DNA of 64,000 nucleotides from Vibrio sp. DW001 (GCF_029016285.1 NZ_CP091975.1:186001-250000), one strand, 5' to 3'. Positions 38,804-48,184 are shown, numbered from the stretch's first letter. Notes: generated by a model not told the origin, from the sequence alone. A program made the numbers and translations.

Positions 38804-40178
38804 ATGTCGATTAATTTAGTTACTTCAACCGTTATTAAAGATAACGGTGTTACTTTTGCTACAAGTGGCACTAGAGGCTTAGTCACTCAGTTTACGGCAA
38901 ATGAATGTACAGCTTTTATCGCCGCAATTAACTCAAACTTTACGTTCTCAAAAGTTGCCCTAGCAATCGATAATCGCCCTAGCAGTTATACAATGGCACA
39001 AGTTTGTGCTTAGCTATTATATTATCACAGTTTGGTATCGAAGTTATCTATTATGGTGTTGTGCCCACACCAGCATTAGCTTATATAGCAAAAGAAAAAG
39101 AAATTCCCGCTATTATTATTATGGTCACAGGAAGCCATATTCCATTTGATAGAAACAGTTTGAAGTTCTATCGTCCTGATGGTGAAATTAGCAAAGCTGA
39201 TGAGGGGATTATATTAAACGGAGCAGTTGAATTTGTTGCCGTTACAGAGTTGTCAGAGCTGACAGTAAACCATCAGGCAGCAGAAAATTATATTACATGC
39301 TATACATCACTATTCGATTTACCAGTTGGCTAACTAGTATCTATGAGCACTCTAGTGCTGGTCGTGATTTGTTCTATAGAATCTTTGAATAATTTGGAGC
39401 TGAAGTCATCAGCTTAGAATGTAGCGATCAGTTTTTTCCTATTGATACGGAAGCGGTTTCTGAAGCTGATACATTAAAAGCCATTAATTGGCCTAATGAG
39501 TATAACCTTGATTTAGTGTTTTCAACTAATGATGATGGAGATCGCCCGTTAGTTTCAGACGAGAATGGCAACTGGATACGTGGTGATATTCTTGAATTAT
39601 TAACCTCTGATGCATTAAAAATTGAAGTATTAGCTGTTCCTGTTAGTTGTAATACCGTTATTGAACTATGTGAACGCTTTTCTTATGTGGAAAGAACAAA
39701 ATTTGGCTCACCATACGTTATTGCAGAGTTTTCTAATCTTGCAGAAGAGTATCGTACAATTGCCGTTTTTGAGGCTAATGGCGGTTATCTGTTAGGTAGT
39801 GATGTTGAAGTTAACGGGAGCCCATTAAAAGCGTACCAACACGAGATGCTGTACTTCCAGTAGCTATGCTATGATGGCTGCACAAAATAGTTCCATTTCA
39901 GAGTTGGTGAACGACTTACCACAACGTTATACGTATAGTGATCGAATTCAAAACTTTGCAGTAGAAAAGAGTCAATCTTTGATTGAAAAAGGGCAACTAT
40001 CTCCGCAGGATCTCATAGAATCATTAGGCTTTGAACATATAATTGTGGAAGGTATTGATAGTACAGATGGACTTCGTATATTGTTAACCGATCGTAGTAA
40101 ATCTTGTAAAATCAAGCTTAGATAGAATATCGAAAATTTAGCAGGCATGGTCATACAATATGACTTGCCAGAGGCGTA
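38804..40178 (+). pseudogene. Phosphomannomutase pseudogene (manB-like)
   Basis: Homology to a phosphohexomutase runs through the whole region but in several frames. It starts with [20 protein letters not shown], then VICGVVPTPALAY-like (GVVPTPALAYIAKE) and VTGSHIPFDRNSLKFYRPDG with the active-site Ser, then FSTNDDGDRPLVSDENGNWI with the metal-binding Asp loop, then VFEANGGYLLGSDV. The damage includes a frameshift near 39010, another near 39340, an in-frame TAA near 39389, a frameshift near 39865 and an early stop near 40123. It follows manC by 8 bases, the place expected for manB. It is a different subtype from the intact copy at 51962-53338. Confidence 0.9.
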
Positions 40179-41141
40179 ATGATGCATAAAGTGTTACTTA
40201 CTGGTTATTCAGGGTTTGTTGGTTCATGTTTGCTTAAGCATCTACAAAAAAATCATATTGTTTCATTATTGGGGCGAACTTTGCCTCAAGATGATAACTC
40301 TGAATTTTATCAATCTGATTTAAATGATTTATCTAATCTTGAGCAAGCACTTTCTTGTGTGAACGTAATTATTCATTGTGCAGCTAGGGTGCATATAATG
40401 GATGATGAATCAGTTGAACCGATAGTTGAGTTTAGGAAAGTAAATACCTTAGGAACTCTTCATTTAGCTAGACAGGCTGCTGTCGCGGGAGTTAAGCGTT
40501 TTATCTATATCAGCTCAATTAAAGTTAATGGAGAATCAACAGAGTTTAATGAACCATTTAGATCTACTGATGCTCGCCTTCCAGAAGATTCTTATGGTCA
40601 ATCTAAAGCTGAAGCCGAAGAGCAACTGATAAAATTTGCTGACGAAACAGGTTTAGAAGTTGTTATTATTCGACCTACATTAGTTTACGGCCCAGGTGTA
40701 AAAGCAAACTTTGCATCTTTATTGAATTTAGTTTCTAAAGGTTTGCCTTTACCGTTCGGTAGTATAACTAATAACAAGCGTAGTTTAATATCGATTAGTA
40801 ACTTAGTCGATTTAATTATTACCTGTATTGATCACCCTAAAGCTATTAATCAAGTTTTTTTAGTTTCAGATGACCATGACATTTCTACTTCTGAAATAGT
40901 CAGAGAAATGGCAAAATCCCTTGGTAAGCCTCAATGGCAACTTCCTATACCACTATATTGTTATGAAACAGTTGGTCATGTTTTTGGTAAGGAAGATGTA
41001 ATCAATAGACTATTAGGATCACTTCAAGTTGATATAGCACATACAAAAAAAACATTAGGGTGGACCCCCCCACAAACGCTAGAAGAAGGCTTTAAAGAAA
41101 CAGCAGAAGCTTTTTTATTAACTAAAGAGAACAAAAAATGA
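40179..41141 (+). CDS. NAD-dependent 4-keto-sugar reductase/epimerase (WbpV-like)
   Basis: A 320-residue extended SDR. VLLTGYSGFVGSCLLKHLQ is the NAD motif, IIHCAARVHIMDDESVEP and ISSIKVNGEST follow, and PEDSYGQSKAEAEEQL holds Tyr-x3-Lys; RPTLVYGPGVKANF is typical of the WbpV/Fnl2-like branch. It probably reduces the 4-keto product of the WbpM-like enzyme to UDP-QuiNAc or UDP-FucNAc, the first sugar loaded by the next gene. The order here (V-L-M) matches the end of P. aeruginosa O-antigen loci. The 3' end overlaps the next gene by 4 bases. Confidence 0.8.
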   Translation: MMHKVLLTGYSGFVGSCLLKHLQKNHIVSLLGRTLPQDDNSEFYQSDLNDLSNLEQALSCVNVIIHCAARVHIMDDESVEPIVEFRKVNTLGTLHLARQAAVAGVKRFIYISSIKVNGESTEFNEPFRSTDARLPEDSYGQSKAEAEEQLIKFADETGLEVVIIRPTLVYGPGVKANFASLLNLVSKGLPLPFGSITNNKRSLISISNLVDLIITCIDHPKAINQVFLVSDDHDISTSEIVREMAKSLGKPQWQLPIPLYCYETVGHVFGKEDVINRLLGSLQVDIAHTKKTLGWTPPQTLEEGFKETAEAFLLTKENKK

Positions 41142-41686
41142 TTCGAATTATCGATTTCCTTGCAGCGTTTTTTGGTCTGATTCTCTTATGGCCAATCTTC
41201 GTTATCGTCACCATTATTGGTTTATTTGATACAGGATCTCCGATCTTCATTCAAGAGCGTGTTGGACGTAACAAAAAACCATTCAAGCTTGTTAAATTTC
41301 GTACAATGTCGGTTGATACTAAATCGGTAGCTAGCCACTTAGCAAATAGCTCCTCTATTACAAGGCTAGGTGATTTTTTACGTAAAACAAAAATCGATGA
41401 GCTACCTCAACTCATTAATGTAATTAGAGGGGAAATGAGTTTAGTTGGCCCGCGGCCTAACTTATTTAATCAAAAAGAGCTGATTAAAGAGCGTGATATA
41501 ATGGGAGTTTATACAGTTTTACCTGGTATAACAGGCTTAGCTCAAGTTAGAAGTATTGATATGGCAACGCCATCATTACTTGCCAAAACAGATAGGCAGA
41601 TGATCGATACTCTTACTGTATATAATTACTTCAAGTACATTCTTATGACTGTCACTGGAAGTGGAAGTGGTGATGCAGTGAAGTAA
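41138..41686 (+). CDS. Initiating sugar-phosphate transferase (WbpL/PglC-like role)
   Basis: A 182-residue small-type bacterial sugar transferase. One N-terminal hydrophobic hairpin (IIDFLAAFFGLILLWPIFVI) is followed by GSPIFIQERVGRNKKPFKLV, KFRTMSVDT, LRKTKIDELPQLINVIRGEM and SLVGPRPNLF, the monotopic phosphoglycosyltransferase signatures including the catalytic Asp-Glu. It transfers the first sugar-1-phosphate (probably QuiNAc or FucNAc) to undecaprenyl phosphate at the inner membrane. It differs structurally from WbpL itself, a polytopic enzyme, but plays the same role. A terminator follows. Confidence 0.85.
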   Translation: MIRIIDFLAAFFGLILLWPIFVIVTIIGLFDTGSPIFIQERVGRNKKPFKLVKFRTMSVDTKSVASHLANSSSITRLGDFLRKTKIDELPQLINVIRGEMSLVGPRPNLFNQKELIKERDIMGVYTVLPGITGLAQVRSIDMATPSLLAKTDRQMIDTLTVYNYFKYILMTVTGSGSGDAVK

Positions 41687-41722
41687 GCTTACTTTGCTGA
41701 TTTTGATTGAAGACAACAAACT

Positions 41723-41756
41723 CTAACGTCAGTATAATACTGGTGTTAGTTTTATT
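41723..41756 (+). terminator. Rho-independent terminator after the initiating transferase
   Basis: CTAACGTCAGTAT and AATACTGGTGTTAG form a near-perfect hairpin (about 12 bp with two G-T pairs) followed by TTTTATT. It lies 37 bases after the stop codon of the sugar-phosphate transferase and before the wbpM fragment, so it marks the end of the long O-antigen transcript. Confidence 0.75.
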
Positions 41757-41768
41757 AAGAGAATAATA

Positions 41769-41921
41769 ATGGCCAGGCTTAATTTTTTCTGGAATTTATC
41801 GCGCTTTCACAAGCGGATTGTAAGTATATGTATTGATACTTTGTTTATCGTAACTTCATTTTATGCAGCATATTGGAATCGGATTGGTCATATTAAGCCT
41901 TTAGATGACGTATCAACTTAA
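41769..41921 (+). pseudogene. 5' fragment of a second wbpM-like gene
   Basis: Fifty codons starting MARLNFFWNLSRFHKRIVS and ending IGHIKPLDDVST before TAA. It is clearly homologous to the first 50 codons of the intact wbpM-like gene at 42366 (MARLNFIWNLSRFKKRLIS, IGHIKPLEDTL) but diverged, so it is a separate allele rather than a fresh duplication. An ISAs1 scrap follows immediately. The terminator in front of it suggests this was the original position of wbpM. Confidence 0.85.
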
Positions 41922-41937
41922 TTAGAAACTAACAAGA

Positions 41938-42245
41938 AGTAAAAGTGGAATGAACTACATGGGTGGGTCAGTTTTAAGTCGGCGTTGACAATGGGGTTTA
42001 GATGTGATGCATTGCTCACTTGATACTGCATTTTGTGAAGAAAATTCACGAATAAGAGCGGATGATCGTGCAGAGGCATTTGCAAGGTTCAGATAGGTAT
42101 GCTTGAACTTACTAAAGAGCGAAACGATCTTTAAAGGTAGAATTAGACGTAAGCAGTTGAACTGCGCAATGGATGAAAACTTCTTAAGTAAGGTTCTAGC
42201 AAGCCTTACGTAACAGTTATGTTCATGCGGTTTCCGTGCGGTAAT
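41938..42245 (+). mobile_element. ISAs1-family remnant, second copy
   Basis: Short, interrupted piece of the same transposase 3' region as at 23.2-23.46 kb: HCSLDTAFCEENSRIRADDR, RAEAFARF, stop, then CLNLLKSETIFKG in the DNA, ending FPCG-like with the same flank. Long stretches differ by only a few bases from the 23-kb remnant. Internal stops at several places show it is dead. It separates the wbpM fragment from the intact gene; 42246-42365 is AT-rich leader DNA. Confidence 0.85.
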
Positions 42246-42365
42246 AATGCTAACGCATCACTGGTCGTTGATAGTAAAACACGAAGATATAGAGGAGAAT
42301 AATCGGATTTTTTTACTAAACGCCAGTACAATAACAACTTAATATTTAATTATAACAAAGAAGAC

Positions 42366-44294
42366 ATGGCTAGATTAAATTTTATTTGGAACTTATCAAG
42401 GTTTAAGAAACGTCTTATTAGTTTAGCGATTGATAGTGTATTTGTTCTAATTTCGTTTTATGCGGCCTACTGGACGCGTATTGGTCACATCAAACCTCTT
42501 GAAGATACCCTTAATCAGTATGTAATTACGATCACGTTAGCAATCACATTAATTACCTTTACTAAGCTTGGGTTATATCGTGCAATTTTGCGCTATCTCA
42601 CATTCCATGCATTGGCCGTAGTCAGTATTGGTACAATTATTTCAGCATCAGCTGTAGGCTTATTGGCGTATTATTTCGATGCCTCTGTTCCAAGATCTGT
42701 GCCATTAATCTATGGTGCCTATCTTTGTATCTTGTGTGGTGGTTCTCGTTTAATTGTCAGAACTCTAGTTGCCCAATCTCATGCAAAAGGGAAGAAGAAG
42801 GTCTTAATTTACGGAGCAGGAGCTGCAGGTCGGCAATTGGCCTTGACGCTTCGGTCGTCTGAAACGTATCGAGTTATTAGCTTTATTGATAAAGATAGTA
42901 CGCTTGAAAATACAGTTATATTGGGGCTAGCGGTCGAAACGGTTAAAAAGGCTGAAAGTTTAATAAGGAAACATGGTATTGACCAAATTCTCTTGGCAGT
43001 ACCTAGTGCATCACGCGCTCGACGTAAAGAAATTATCGATACTCTCGTTCATTTGCCCGCAGAAGTTTTAACTATTCCAGACATGGGCGATATTGTGTCC
43101 GGAATCGCAAATATTGATGAACTGAAAGATGTCGCAATCGAAGATCTGTTAGGTCGAGATCCTGTTGCGCCACAACAATCTCTGCTCCAAGCTAACATCA
43201 AAAGTAAAGTTGTAATGGTCACGGGAGCCGGTGGCTCTATTGGTTCCGAATTATGTAGGCAAATAATCAAGCAAAAACCTAAAACGATTGTATTATTCGA
43301 ATTATCAGAATTTGCTTTGTATCAAATAGATAGAGAGCTAAATTCTTTAGTAAAGGTTGAAGGTTTAGAAGTAGAAATAGCTCCTCTTCTTGGTTCTGTT
43401 CAACGTATAAACCGATTAGCAGCAACAATGAAAGCTTTCAAAGTTGATACTGTTTATCACGCAGCCGCATACAAACATGTTCCTTTAGTCGAGCATAATG
43501 TTGTTGAAGGAGTTAGAAATAATGTGTTTGGTACGTACTATACTGCAAAGGCCGCGATAGAATCTGGAGTTGAGTCATTTGTTCTTATATCTACGGATAA
43601 AGCGGTTAGACCTACAAATGTAATGGGCACAACAAAACGAATTGCAGAATTAGGTTTGCAAGCACTATCACAGATAGAAAATAAGAAAGATAAAGGCACT
43701 CGATTCTGCATGGTTCGTTTTGGCAATGTTCTAGGTTCTTCGGGTTCAGTTATACCACTATTTAAGCGTCAAATTGCTCAAGGTGGACCTATTACAGTTA
43801 CTCATCCTGATATTATTCGTTACTTTATGACTATACCAGAGGCCGCTCAACTTGTAATCCAGGCAGGCGCCATGGGTAAAGGTGGCGATGTGTTTGTATT
43901 AGACATGGGGGAACCAGTTAAAATTGTAGATTTGGCTGAAAATTTAGTTAATTTATCTGGGTTGGAGGTAAAAAGTGACTCTAATCCTTATGGCGATATT
44001 GAAATTCAGTTCTCTGGATTGCGTCCTGGCGAAAAATTATTTGAAGAGTTACTTATTGGTGACAACGTAGAAACTACGGCCCATGAACGAATTATGTCAG
44101 CAAAAGAAACATTTTTGCCATTTGATGAATATAGAATACTTCTCGAAAGTTTGGATATCGCATGCCATAATTTTGAACATGAAAGTATTAGGCAGCTCCT
44201 ATTGGATGCCCCAACGGGATTTAACCCTACCGATGGTATTGGTGATTTGGTGTGGAAAAAAAGCATCATGGCCGAAAACCGACAGGCACATTAA
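42366..44294 (+). CDS. wbpM: UDP-GlcNAc C6 dehydratase (WbpM/CapD family)
   Basis: A 642-residue membrane-anchored SDR. The first 130 residues hold four membrane segments (e.g. LISLAIDSVFVLISFYAAYW). A Rossmann-like region (KVLIYGAGAAGRQLALTL) follows, then the catalytic SDR domain from about 280: VVMVTGAGGSIGSELCRQII, HAAAYKHVPLVE, STDKAVRPTNVMGTTKR, in which Met replaces the usual Tyr of Tyr-x3-Lys, as in WbpM. It makes UDP-4-keto-6-deoxy-GlcNAc for the WbpV-like reductase. It has its own leader after an IS scrap. Confidence 0.93.
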   Translation: MARLNFIWNLSRFKKRLISLAIDSVFVLISFYAAYWTRIGHIKPLEDTLNQYVITITLAITLITFTKLGLYRAILRYLTFHALAVVSIGTIISASAVGLLAYYFDASVPRSVPLIYGAYLCILCGGSRLIVRTLVAQSHAKGKKKVLIYGAGAAGRQLALTLRSSETYRVISFIDKDSTLENTVILGLAVETVKKAESLIRKHGIDQILLAVPSASRARRKEIIDTLVHLPAEVLTIPDMGDIVSGIANIDELKDVAIEDLLGRDPVAPQQSLLQANIKSKVVMVTGAGGSIGSELCRQIIKQKPKTIVLFELSEFALYQIDRELNSLVKVEGLEVEIAPLLGSVQRINRLAATMKAFKVDTVYHAAAYKHVPLVEHNVVEGVRNNVFGTYYTAKAAIESGVESFVLISTDKAVRPTNVMGTTKRIAELGLQALSQIENKKDKGTRFCMVRFGNVLGSSGSVIPLFKRQIAQGGPITVTHPDIIRYFMTIPEAAQLVIQAGAMGKGGDVFVLDMGEPVKIVDLAENLVNLSGLEVKSDSNPYGDIEIQFSGLRPGEKLFEELLIGDNVETTAHERIMSAKETFLPFDEYRILLESLDIACHNFEHESIRQLLLDAPTGFNPTDGIGDLVWKKSIMAENRQAH

Positions 44295-44327
44295 TTTGTG
44301 TCGTAGTCAAGTTATTAGAGAATCGAA

Positions 44328-45494
44328 ATGAAAATCGCAATCGCAGGAACAGGCTACGTTGGCCTATCAAACGCAATGTTACTCGCTCAACATCATGAAG
44401 TGGTGGCGGTAGATATCATTGCTGAAAAAGTAGAAATGCTGAACAGCAAGCAGTCTCCTATTGTTGATGCAGAGATAGAAGATTTTTTAGTTAACAAAGC
44501 ATTAAACTTCACCGCAACATTAGATGGTGATTTAGCCTATCGGGACGCCAACTACGTCATTATTGCTACACCGACTGATTATGATCCAGCGACTAACTAT
44601 TTTAATACGTCTTCTGTAGAAGCGGTGATTAAGCAGGTAATGGCAATCAACGTTGATGCCGTGATGGTAATCAAGTCAACGGTTCCTGTTGGTTACACCG
44701 AAAGGATCAAACAAGAACTCGGTTGTGAAAATATTATGTTCTCACCTGAATTTTTGCGTGAAGGTAGCGCTCTGTACGATAACTTACATCCCTCACGAAT
44801 CATCGTGGGCGAGCAAAGTGAGCGAGCGAAGGTATTTGCCGATTTGTTAGTTGAAGGCGCAGAGAAGCAAGATATTCAGGTTCTGTTTACCGATTCAACA
44901 GAAGCCGAAGCGGTAAAACTGTTTTCTAATACCTATCTTGCTCTCCGTGTCGCTTATTTTAACGAGCTTGATTCCTATGCAGAAGCGCATGGTTTAAATT
45001 CTCGTCAAATTATTGAAGGGGTAGGTTTAGACCCTCGTATTGGTAATCACTACAACAACCCTTCATTTGGTTATGGCGGTTACTGTTTACCTAAAGACAC
45101 CAAGCAACTGTTGGCTAATTACCAGGAAGTGCCCAATAATATTATTGGCGCCATTGTTGACGCAAACAGAACGCGCAAAGATTTTGTTGCAGACTCTATA
45201 ATCAACCGAAAACCTAAAGTGGTTGGTATCTATCGTCTGATAATGAAAGCCGGTTCAGATAATTTCCGTGCCTCTTCTATTCAAGGGATAATGAAGCGAT
45301 TGAAGGCAAAAGGTATCGAGGTCGTTGTCTATGAGCCTGTTCTTAATGAGGAGCACTTCTTTCACTCTAAAGTGATTACTGACCTTGAAGCGTTCAAAGC
45401 CATGTCTGACGTTATTGTTTCTAATCGTATGGTTGATGAGATTCGAGATGTTGAAGACAAAGTCTATACGCGAGACCTGTTTGGTTCGGACTAA
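44328..45494 (+). CDS. ugd: UDP-glucose 6-dehydrogenase
   Basis: A 388-residue enzyme oxidising UDP-glucose to UDP-glucuronate. [20 protein letters not shown] is the NAD motif; [35 protein letters not shown] and [15 protein letters not shown] with the catalytic Cys are all intact. Length and the final segment ([20 protein letters not shown]) are normal for the short Ugd type. The UDP-GlcA epimerase at 49.85 kb can turn its product into UDP-GalA. It is the last surface-sugar gene before rjg. Confidence 0.95.
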   Translation: MKIAIAGTGYVGLSNAMLLAQHHEVVAVDIIAEKVEMLNSKQSPIVDAEIEDFLVNKALNFTATLDGDLAYRDANYVIIATPTDYDPATNYFNTSSVEAVIKQVMAINVDAVMVIKSTVPVGYTERIKQELGCENIMFSPEFLREGSALYDNLHPSRIIVGEQSERAKVFADLLVEGAEKQDIQVLFTDSTEAEAVKLFSNTYLALRVAYFNELDSYAEAHGLNSRQIIEGVGLDPRIGNHYNNPSFGYGGYCLPKDTKQLLANYQEVPNNIIGAIVDANRTRKDFVADSIINRKPKVVGIYRLIMKAGSDNFRASSIQGIMKRLKAKGIEVVVYEPVLNEEHFFHSKVITDLEAFKAMSDVIVSNRMVDEIRDVEDKVYTRDLFGSD

Positions 45495-45509
45495 AAAACA
45501 TTTGATATA

Positions 45510-45546
45510 GAGCACTTGCGGTTTTCTGATTCAGAAGCGAGTGCTC
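45510..45546. terminator. Hairpin after ugd, possible terminator
   Basis: GAGCACTTGC (45510-45519) and GCGAGTGCTC (45537-45546) pair over 10 bp with one G-T. It is followed by AAATTTC, so there is no proper T-run on the plus strand; six T follow on the minus side after some 20 bases. It lies 16 bases after the ugd stop. Confidence 0.4.
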
Positions 45547-45659
45547 AAATTTCAACTTATTATCTTCAAAAAGATATGCCTCCAAAAAATTCACTTCATT
45601 TTCCATCCTGTCAGCAAATTCATTTATCGTTATCCTGACGCAACAATCAGGAGCAAACT

Positions 45660-46991
45660 ATGAAAGTCATCCATCATGGTGGTAAAGATACCGTTACTGG
45701 TTCCTGCCACGAACTTTTCTATAGCGCAAAGCAAAGTATCCTAGTTGACTGCGGTCAGTTTCAAGGCAAGGATGTTTCACCTTCAGAGATCGGCTTTCCT
45801 GTTCATCAAATCACAGCTCTTGTTATTACTCATGCCCATATCGATCATATCGGCCGAATTCCATGGTTATTGGCGGCGGGTTTTTCTGGGCCGATAATGT
45901 GCACCGAGGCAACGGCTGAACTGATGCCGTTGATGTTAGATGATGGGTTAAAGCTTCAACTGGGTATGAAACGAAAAAATAGAGCGTCACTCTTAGCCGC
46001 CATTAAAAAAAGGGTTCGAGTAAGCAGCTATGGAAGATGGCATCGAATTGCGGCGAACAGCGGCAAGTTAAATGAATTTTGTTATGTCCGATTTGGCCCA
46101 GCAGGTCATATTTTGGGCTCGGCCTATGTAGAAATAAAACTATCTGATAATAACATTGTTGTCTTTAGTGGTGACTTAGGCGCAAGCAACACGCCGCTAT
46201 TACCTGATCCTGTCCCACCTCAACGAGCCGACTACCTTTTCATTGAATCGACCTATGGCAACCGTTGTCATGACGAAGTAAAGAGCCGCGCCTCTAGACT
46301 CAAAGACATTATCAACCGATCGTTACTGGATGGTGGCACCATTTTGATCCCTGCCTTTAGTGTTGGCCGAACACAGGAATTGTTGTTCGACATCGAGCAA
46401 TTAATTTACCAATCAGAACTAGAAGCGGATATTCCCATTATCTTAGATTCTCCAATGGCGCAAAAGGTAACAAAATCGTATCGACGTTTTAAAAAACTTT
46501 GGGGGAGAGAAGCGAAAGAAAAAATGTTACAGCGACGACATCCACTAGCGTTTGAACAGTGTATTCAAATCGACAACTACCCAGCACATCAACGTTTAGT
46601 CAATCGCCTGGCTTCATCAGGCGAGCCCGCGATTGTGGTCGCGGCGTCTGGCATGTGCGAAGGAGGGCGAATTGTTGAGTACCTTAAAGCGCTGCTACCA
46701 GATAAACGTACTGATATTGTTTTTGCAGGATATCAAGCAAAAGGCACCTTAGGGCAAAAACTACAATCGTTACCACAGAGCGTCTGGATTGATGGTGAAG
46801 CGATCGACGTCGCTGCCCACATTCATAATATGTCCGGTTACTCTGCTCACGCTGATAACAAAGGTTTACATGCATTTATTGATGGGATAAAGGTTAAGCC
46901 TAGAGAAGTCAACCTTATCCATGGGGAAGACGAAGCAAGGACCGTTTTTGCTGAGGAGTTAGTGGGTAAGGGTTTTTCTGTGGTTGAGTGA
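45660..46991 (+). CDS. rjg: MBL-fold/beta-CASP metallo-hydrolase Rjg
   Basis: A 443-residue metallo-beta-lactamase-fold protein of the CPSF/Ysh1-like RNase group. VITHAHIDHIGRIPWLL is the HxHxDH zinc motif; VFSGDLGASNTPLLP, ESTYGNRCHDE and SGYSAHADNKGLHAF give the remaining ligands, with the beta-CASP insert between. It probably cleaves RNA, though its role is unproven. rjg is the conserved right border of O-antigen/capsule loci in vibrios, matching hldD on the left. The RBS AGGAG stands 6 bases before ATG. Confidence 0.88.
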   Translation: MKVIHHGGKDTVTGSCHELFYSAKQSILVDCGQFQGKDVSPSEIGFPVHQITALVITHAHIDHIGRIPWLLAAGFSGPIMCTEATAELMPLMLDDGLKLQLGMKRKNRASLLAAIKKRVRVSSYGRWHRIAANSGKLNEFCYVRFGPAGHILGSAYVEIKLSDNNIVVFSGDLGASNTPLLPDPVPPQRADYLFIESTYGNRCHDEVKSRASRLKDIINRSLLDGGTILIPAFSVGRTQELLFDIEQLIYQSELEADIPIILDSPMAQKVTKSYRRFKKLWGREAKEKMLQRRHPLAFEQCIQIDNYPAHQRLVNRLASSGEPAIVVAASGMCEGGRIVEYLKALLPDKRTDIVFAGYQAKGTLGQKLQSLPQSVWIDGEAIDVAAHIHNMSGYSAHADNKGLHAFIDGIKVKPREVNLIHGEDEARTVFAEELVGKGFSVVE

Positions 46992-47065
46992 ACCTTCTAA
47001 CACCTGTTAACCATGTGCCCGGTCAGCTCTGTTACCTATGTGGGTGGTCAGTACCTAATTACTTC

Positions 47066-47249
47066 ATCATTCCCGTGAAAACGGGAATCTTGGTGATATT
47101 AGATCTCCACTTTCGTGGAGATGACGTTAGTTTTCGTGTAAATAGATCAATTTCGTCAGGATGATAGGTTTAAATAACCTTAACCGAACAGCATTACGTG
47201 CAAACGGGAATCTTGGTGGTATTAGATCCCCACTTTCGTGGAGATGACG
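47066..47249. repeat. Composite palindromic repeat, two copies, reverse orientation
   Basis: A full copy at 47066-47126 reads ATTCCCGTGAAAACGGGAAT, linker, CTCCACTTTCGTGGAG, ATGAC. A second copy lacking its first arm is at about 47198-47249. Both run opposite to the copies at 3.0, 51 and 53.5 kb. The phrase TTAACCGAACAGCATTACG, which also accompanies other copies, lies at about 47180. The gap 46992-47422 between rjg and the antitoxin gene holds nothing else recognisable. Confidence 0.85.
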
Positions 47250-47422
47250 TTGGTTTTCGTGAAAATAGGTCAATTGTTGTCGGGATGACAGATTTTGAAT
47301 GCATATAATAGACGTTCAACTGTTGATCACTGAATTGCAATGATGACTCCTATTGATTCTTGTCTTGGTCGTTATTACGTACTAACATATGTGATGACAA
47401 TGAGTTATTTGAGGTGATAAAT

Positions 47423-47704
47423 ATGGAAACCAGAGTTCAATTCAGAATAGATGAACAAACAAAGTCATTAGCGCAAAAAGCAATTGAAAGAAAAGGTGGA
47501 ACTCTAAGTGACGCTTGTCGAAAATTAGCAGAAGATTTAGCTCAAGAGCAGCGTCAGTTTGAAAACCATGATTCATGGCTTACCGATCAAATTAATACGG
47601 CGTTTGATAAGTACGACCAGGGAGAAGCCAAATTTTTCTCTCACGATGAAGCAGAAAGAATAATGGAAGATAGAAAAAATAAGATTAGAAATAAGGCACT
47701 ATAG
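47423..47704 (+). CDS. Type II antitoxin, RelB/DinJ family
   Basis: A 93-residue protein whose N-terminus METRVQFRIDEQTKSLAQKA is the ribbon-helix-helix DNA-binding part of RelB/DinJ antitoxins. The rest is charged and probably wraps the toxin. The ATG at 47423 is preceded by GAGGTG; an in-frame start 63 bases upstream gives an unlikely extension. The toxin gene starts two bases after its stop. It should neutralise the toxin and repress its own promoter. Confidence 0.8.
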   Translation: METRVQFRIDEQTKSLAQKAIERKGGTLSDACRKLAEDLAQEQRQFENHDSWLTDQINTAFDKYDQGEAKFFSHDEAERIMEDRKNKIRNKAL

Positions 47705-47706
47705 GT

Positions 47707-47991
47707 ATGAAATTAAAGTGGGAACATCAATCTCTAGATGACCGCTATGATATTTTTGAATATTTATATGAATTTAACGCTTTAGCCGCTGAGAAAACAG
47801 ACTCTACTATAGTGAATAGAGCGATGTTGTTGTTAGAACACCCATTCATGGGGATAGAAAGAGAGGATAGGAGAGGGCGCTACCTAATTATTCCAGAAAT
47901 TTCAATGCTACTATCTTATGAGTTCGATGGTGATTTAATTAGAATCCATCGAGTTATCCATACCAAGCAGATGTTTCCAGAAAAATCATAA
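47707..47991 (+). CDS. Type II toxin, RelE/ParE family
   Basis: A 94-residue protein with LKWEHQSLDDRYDIFEYLYE, LLLEHPFMGIEREDRRGRYL and YEFDGDLIRIHRVIHTKQMF, the RelE/ParE fold pattern with the C-terminal basic/His residues. Paired with the upstream antitoxin. Whether it cleaves mRNA on ribosomes (RelE, YafQ) or blocks gyrase (ParE) cannot be told from the sequence alone; RelB/DinJ partnership favours RNA cleavage. Confidence 0.8.
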   Translation: MKLKWEHQSLDDRYDIFEYLYEFNALAAEKTDSTIVNRAMLLLEHPFMGIEREDRRGRYLIIPEISMLLSYEFDGDLIRIHRVIHTKQMFPEKS

Positions 47992-48184
47992 TCCCTTATT
48001 CAAAAGATGGAGCGCCTTCGGCTTCTAGAAGCTAGAATCTTGATTACTTATTGCATCGATAGTCCAGAAGTGAGCAACGTGAACGGTCAATAAATGAGTC
48101 CATAGAGTACTCGAGACTCTCCCTCCTTTAAGAATCAATGATTTCTGCTTATACTTGCAATTGTTAGCACAATGGATAATAAAA

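Noticed and set aside
38804..39863. Several small genes after manC
   Set aside because: The open stretches are consecutive parts of one phosphomannomutase in shifting frames, i.e. a pseudogene.
42000..42245. Small novel gene before wbpM
   Set aside because: DNA matches the ISAs1 transposase 3' region at 23.2-23.46 kb and contains internal stops.
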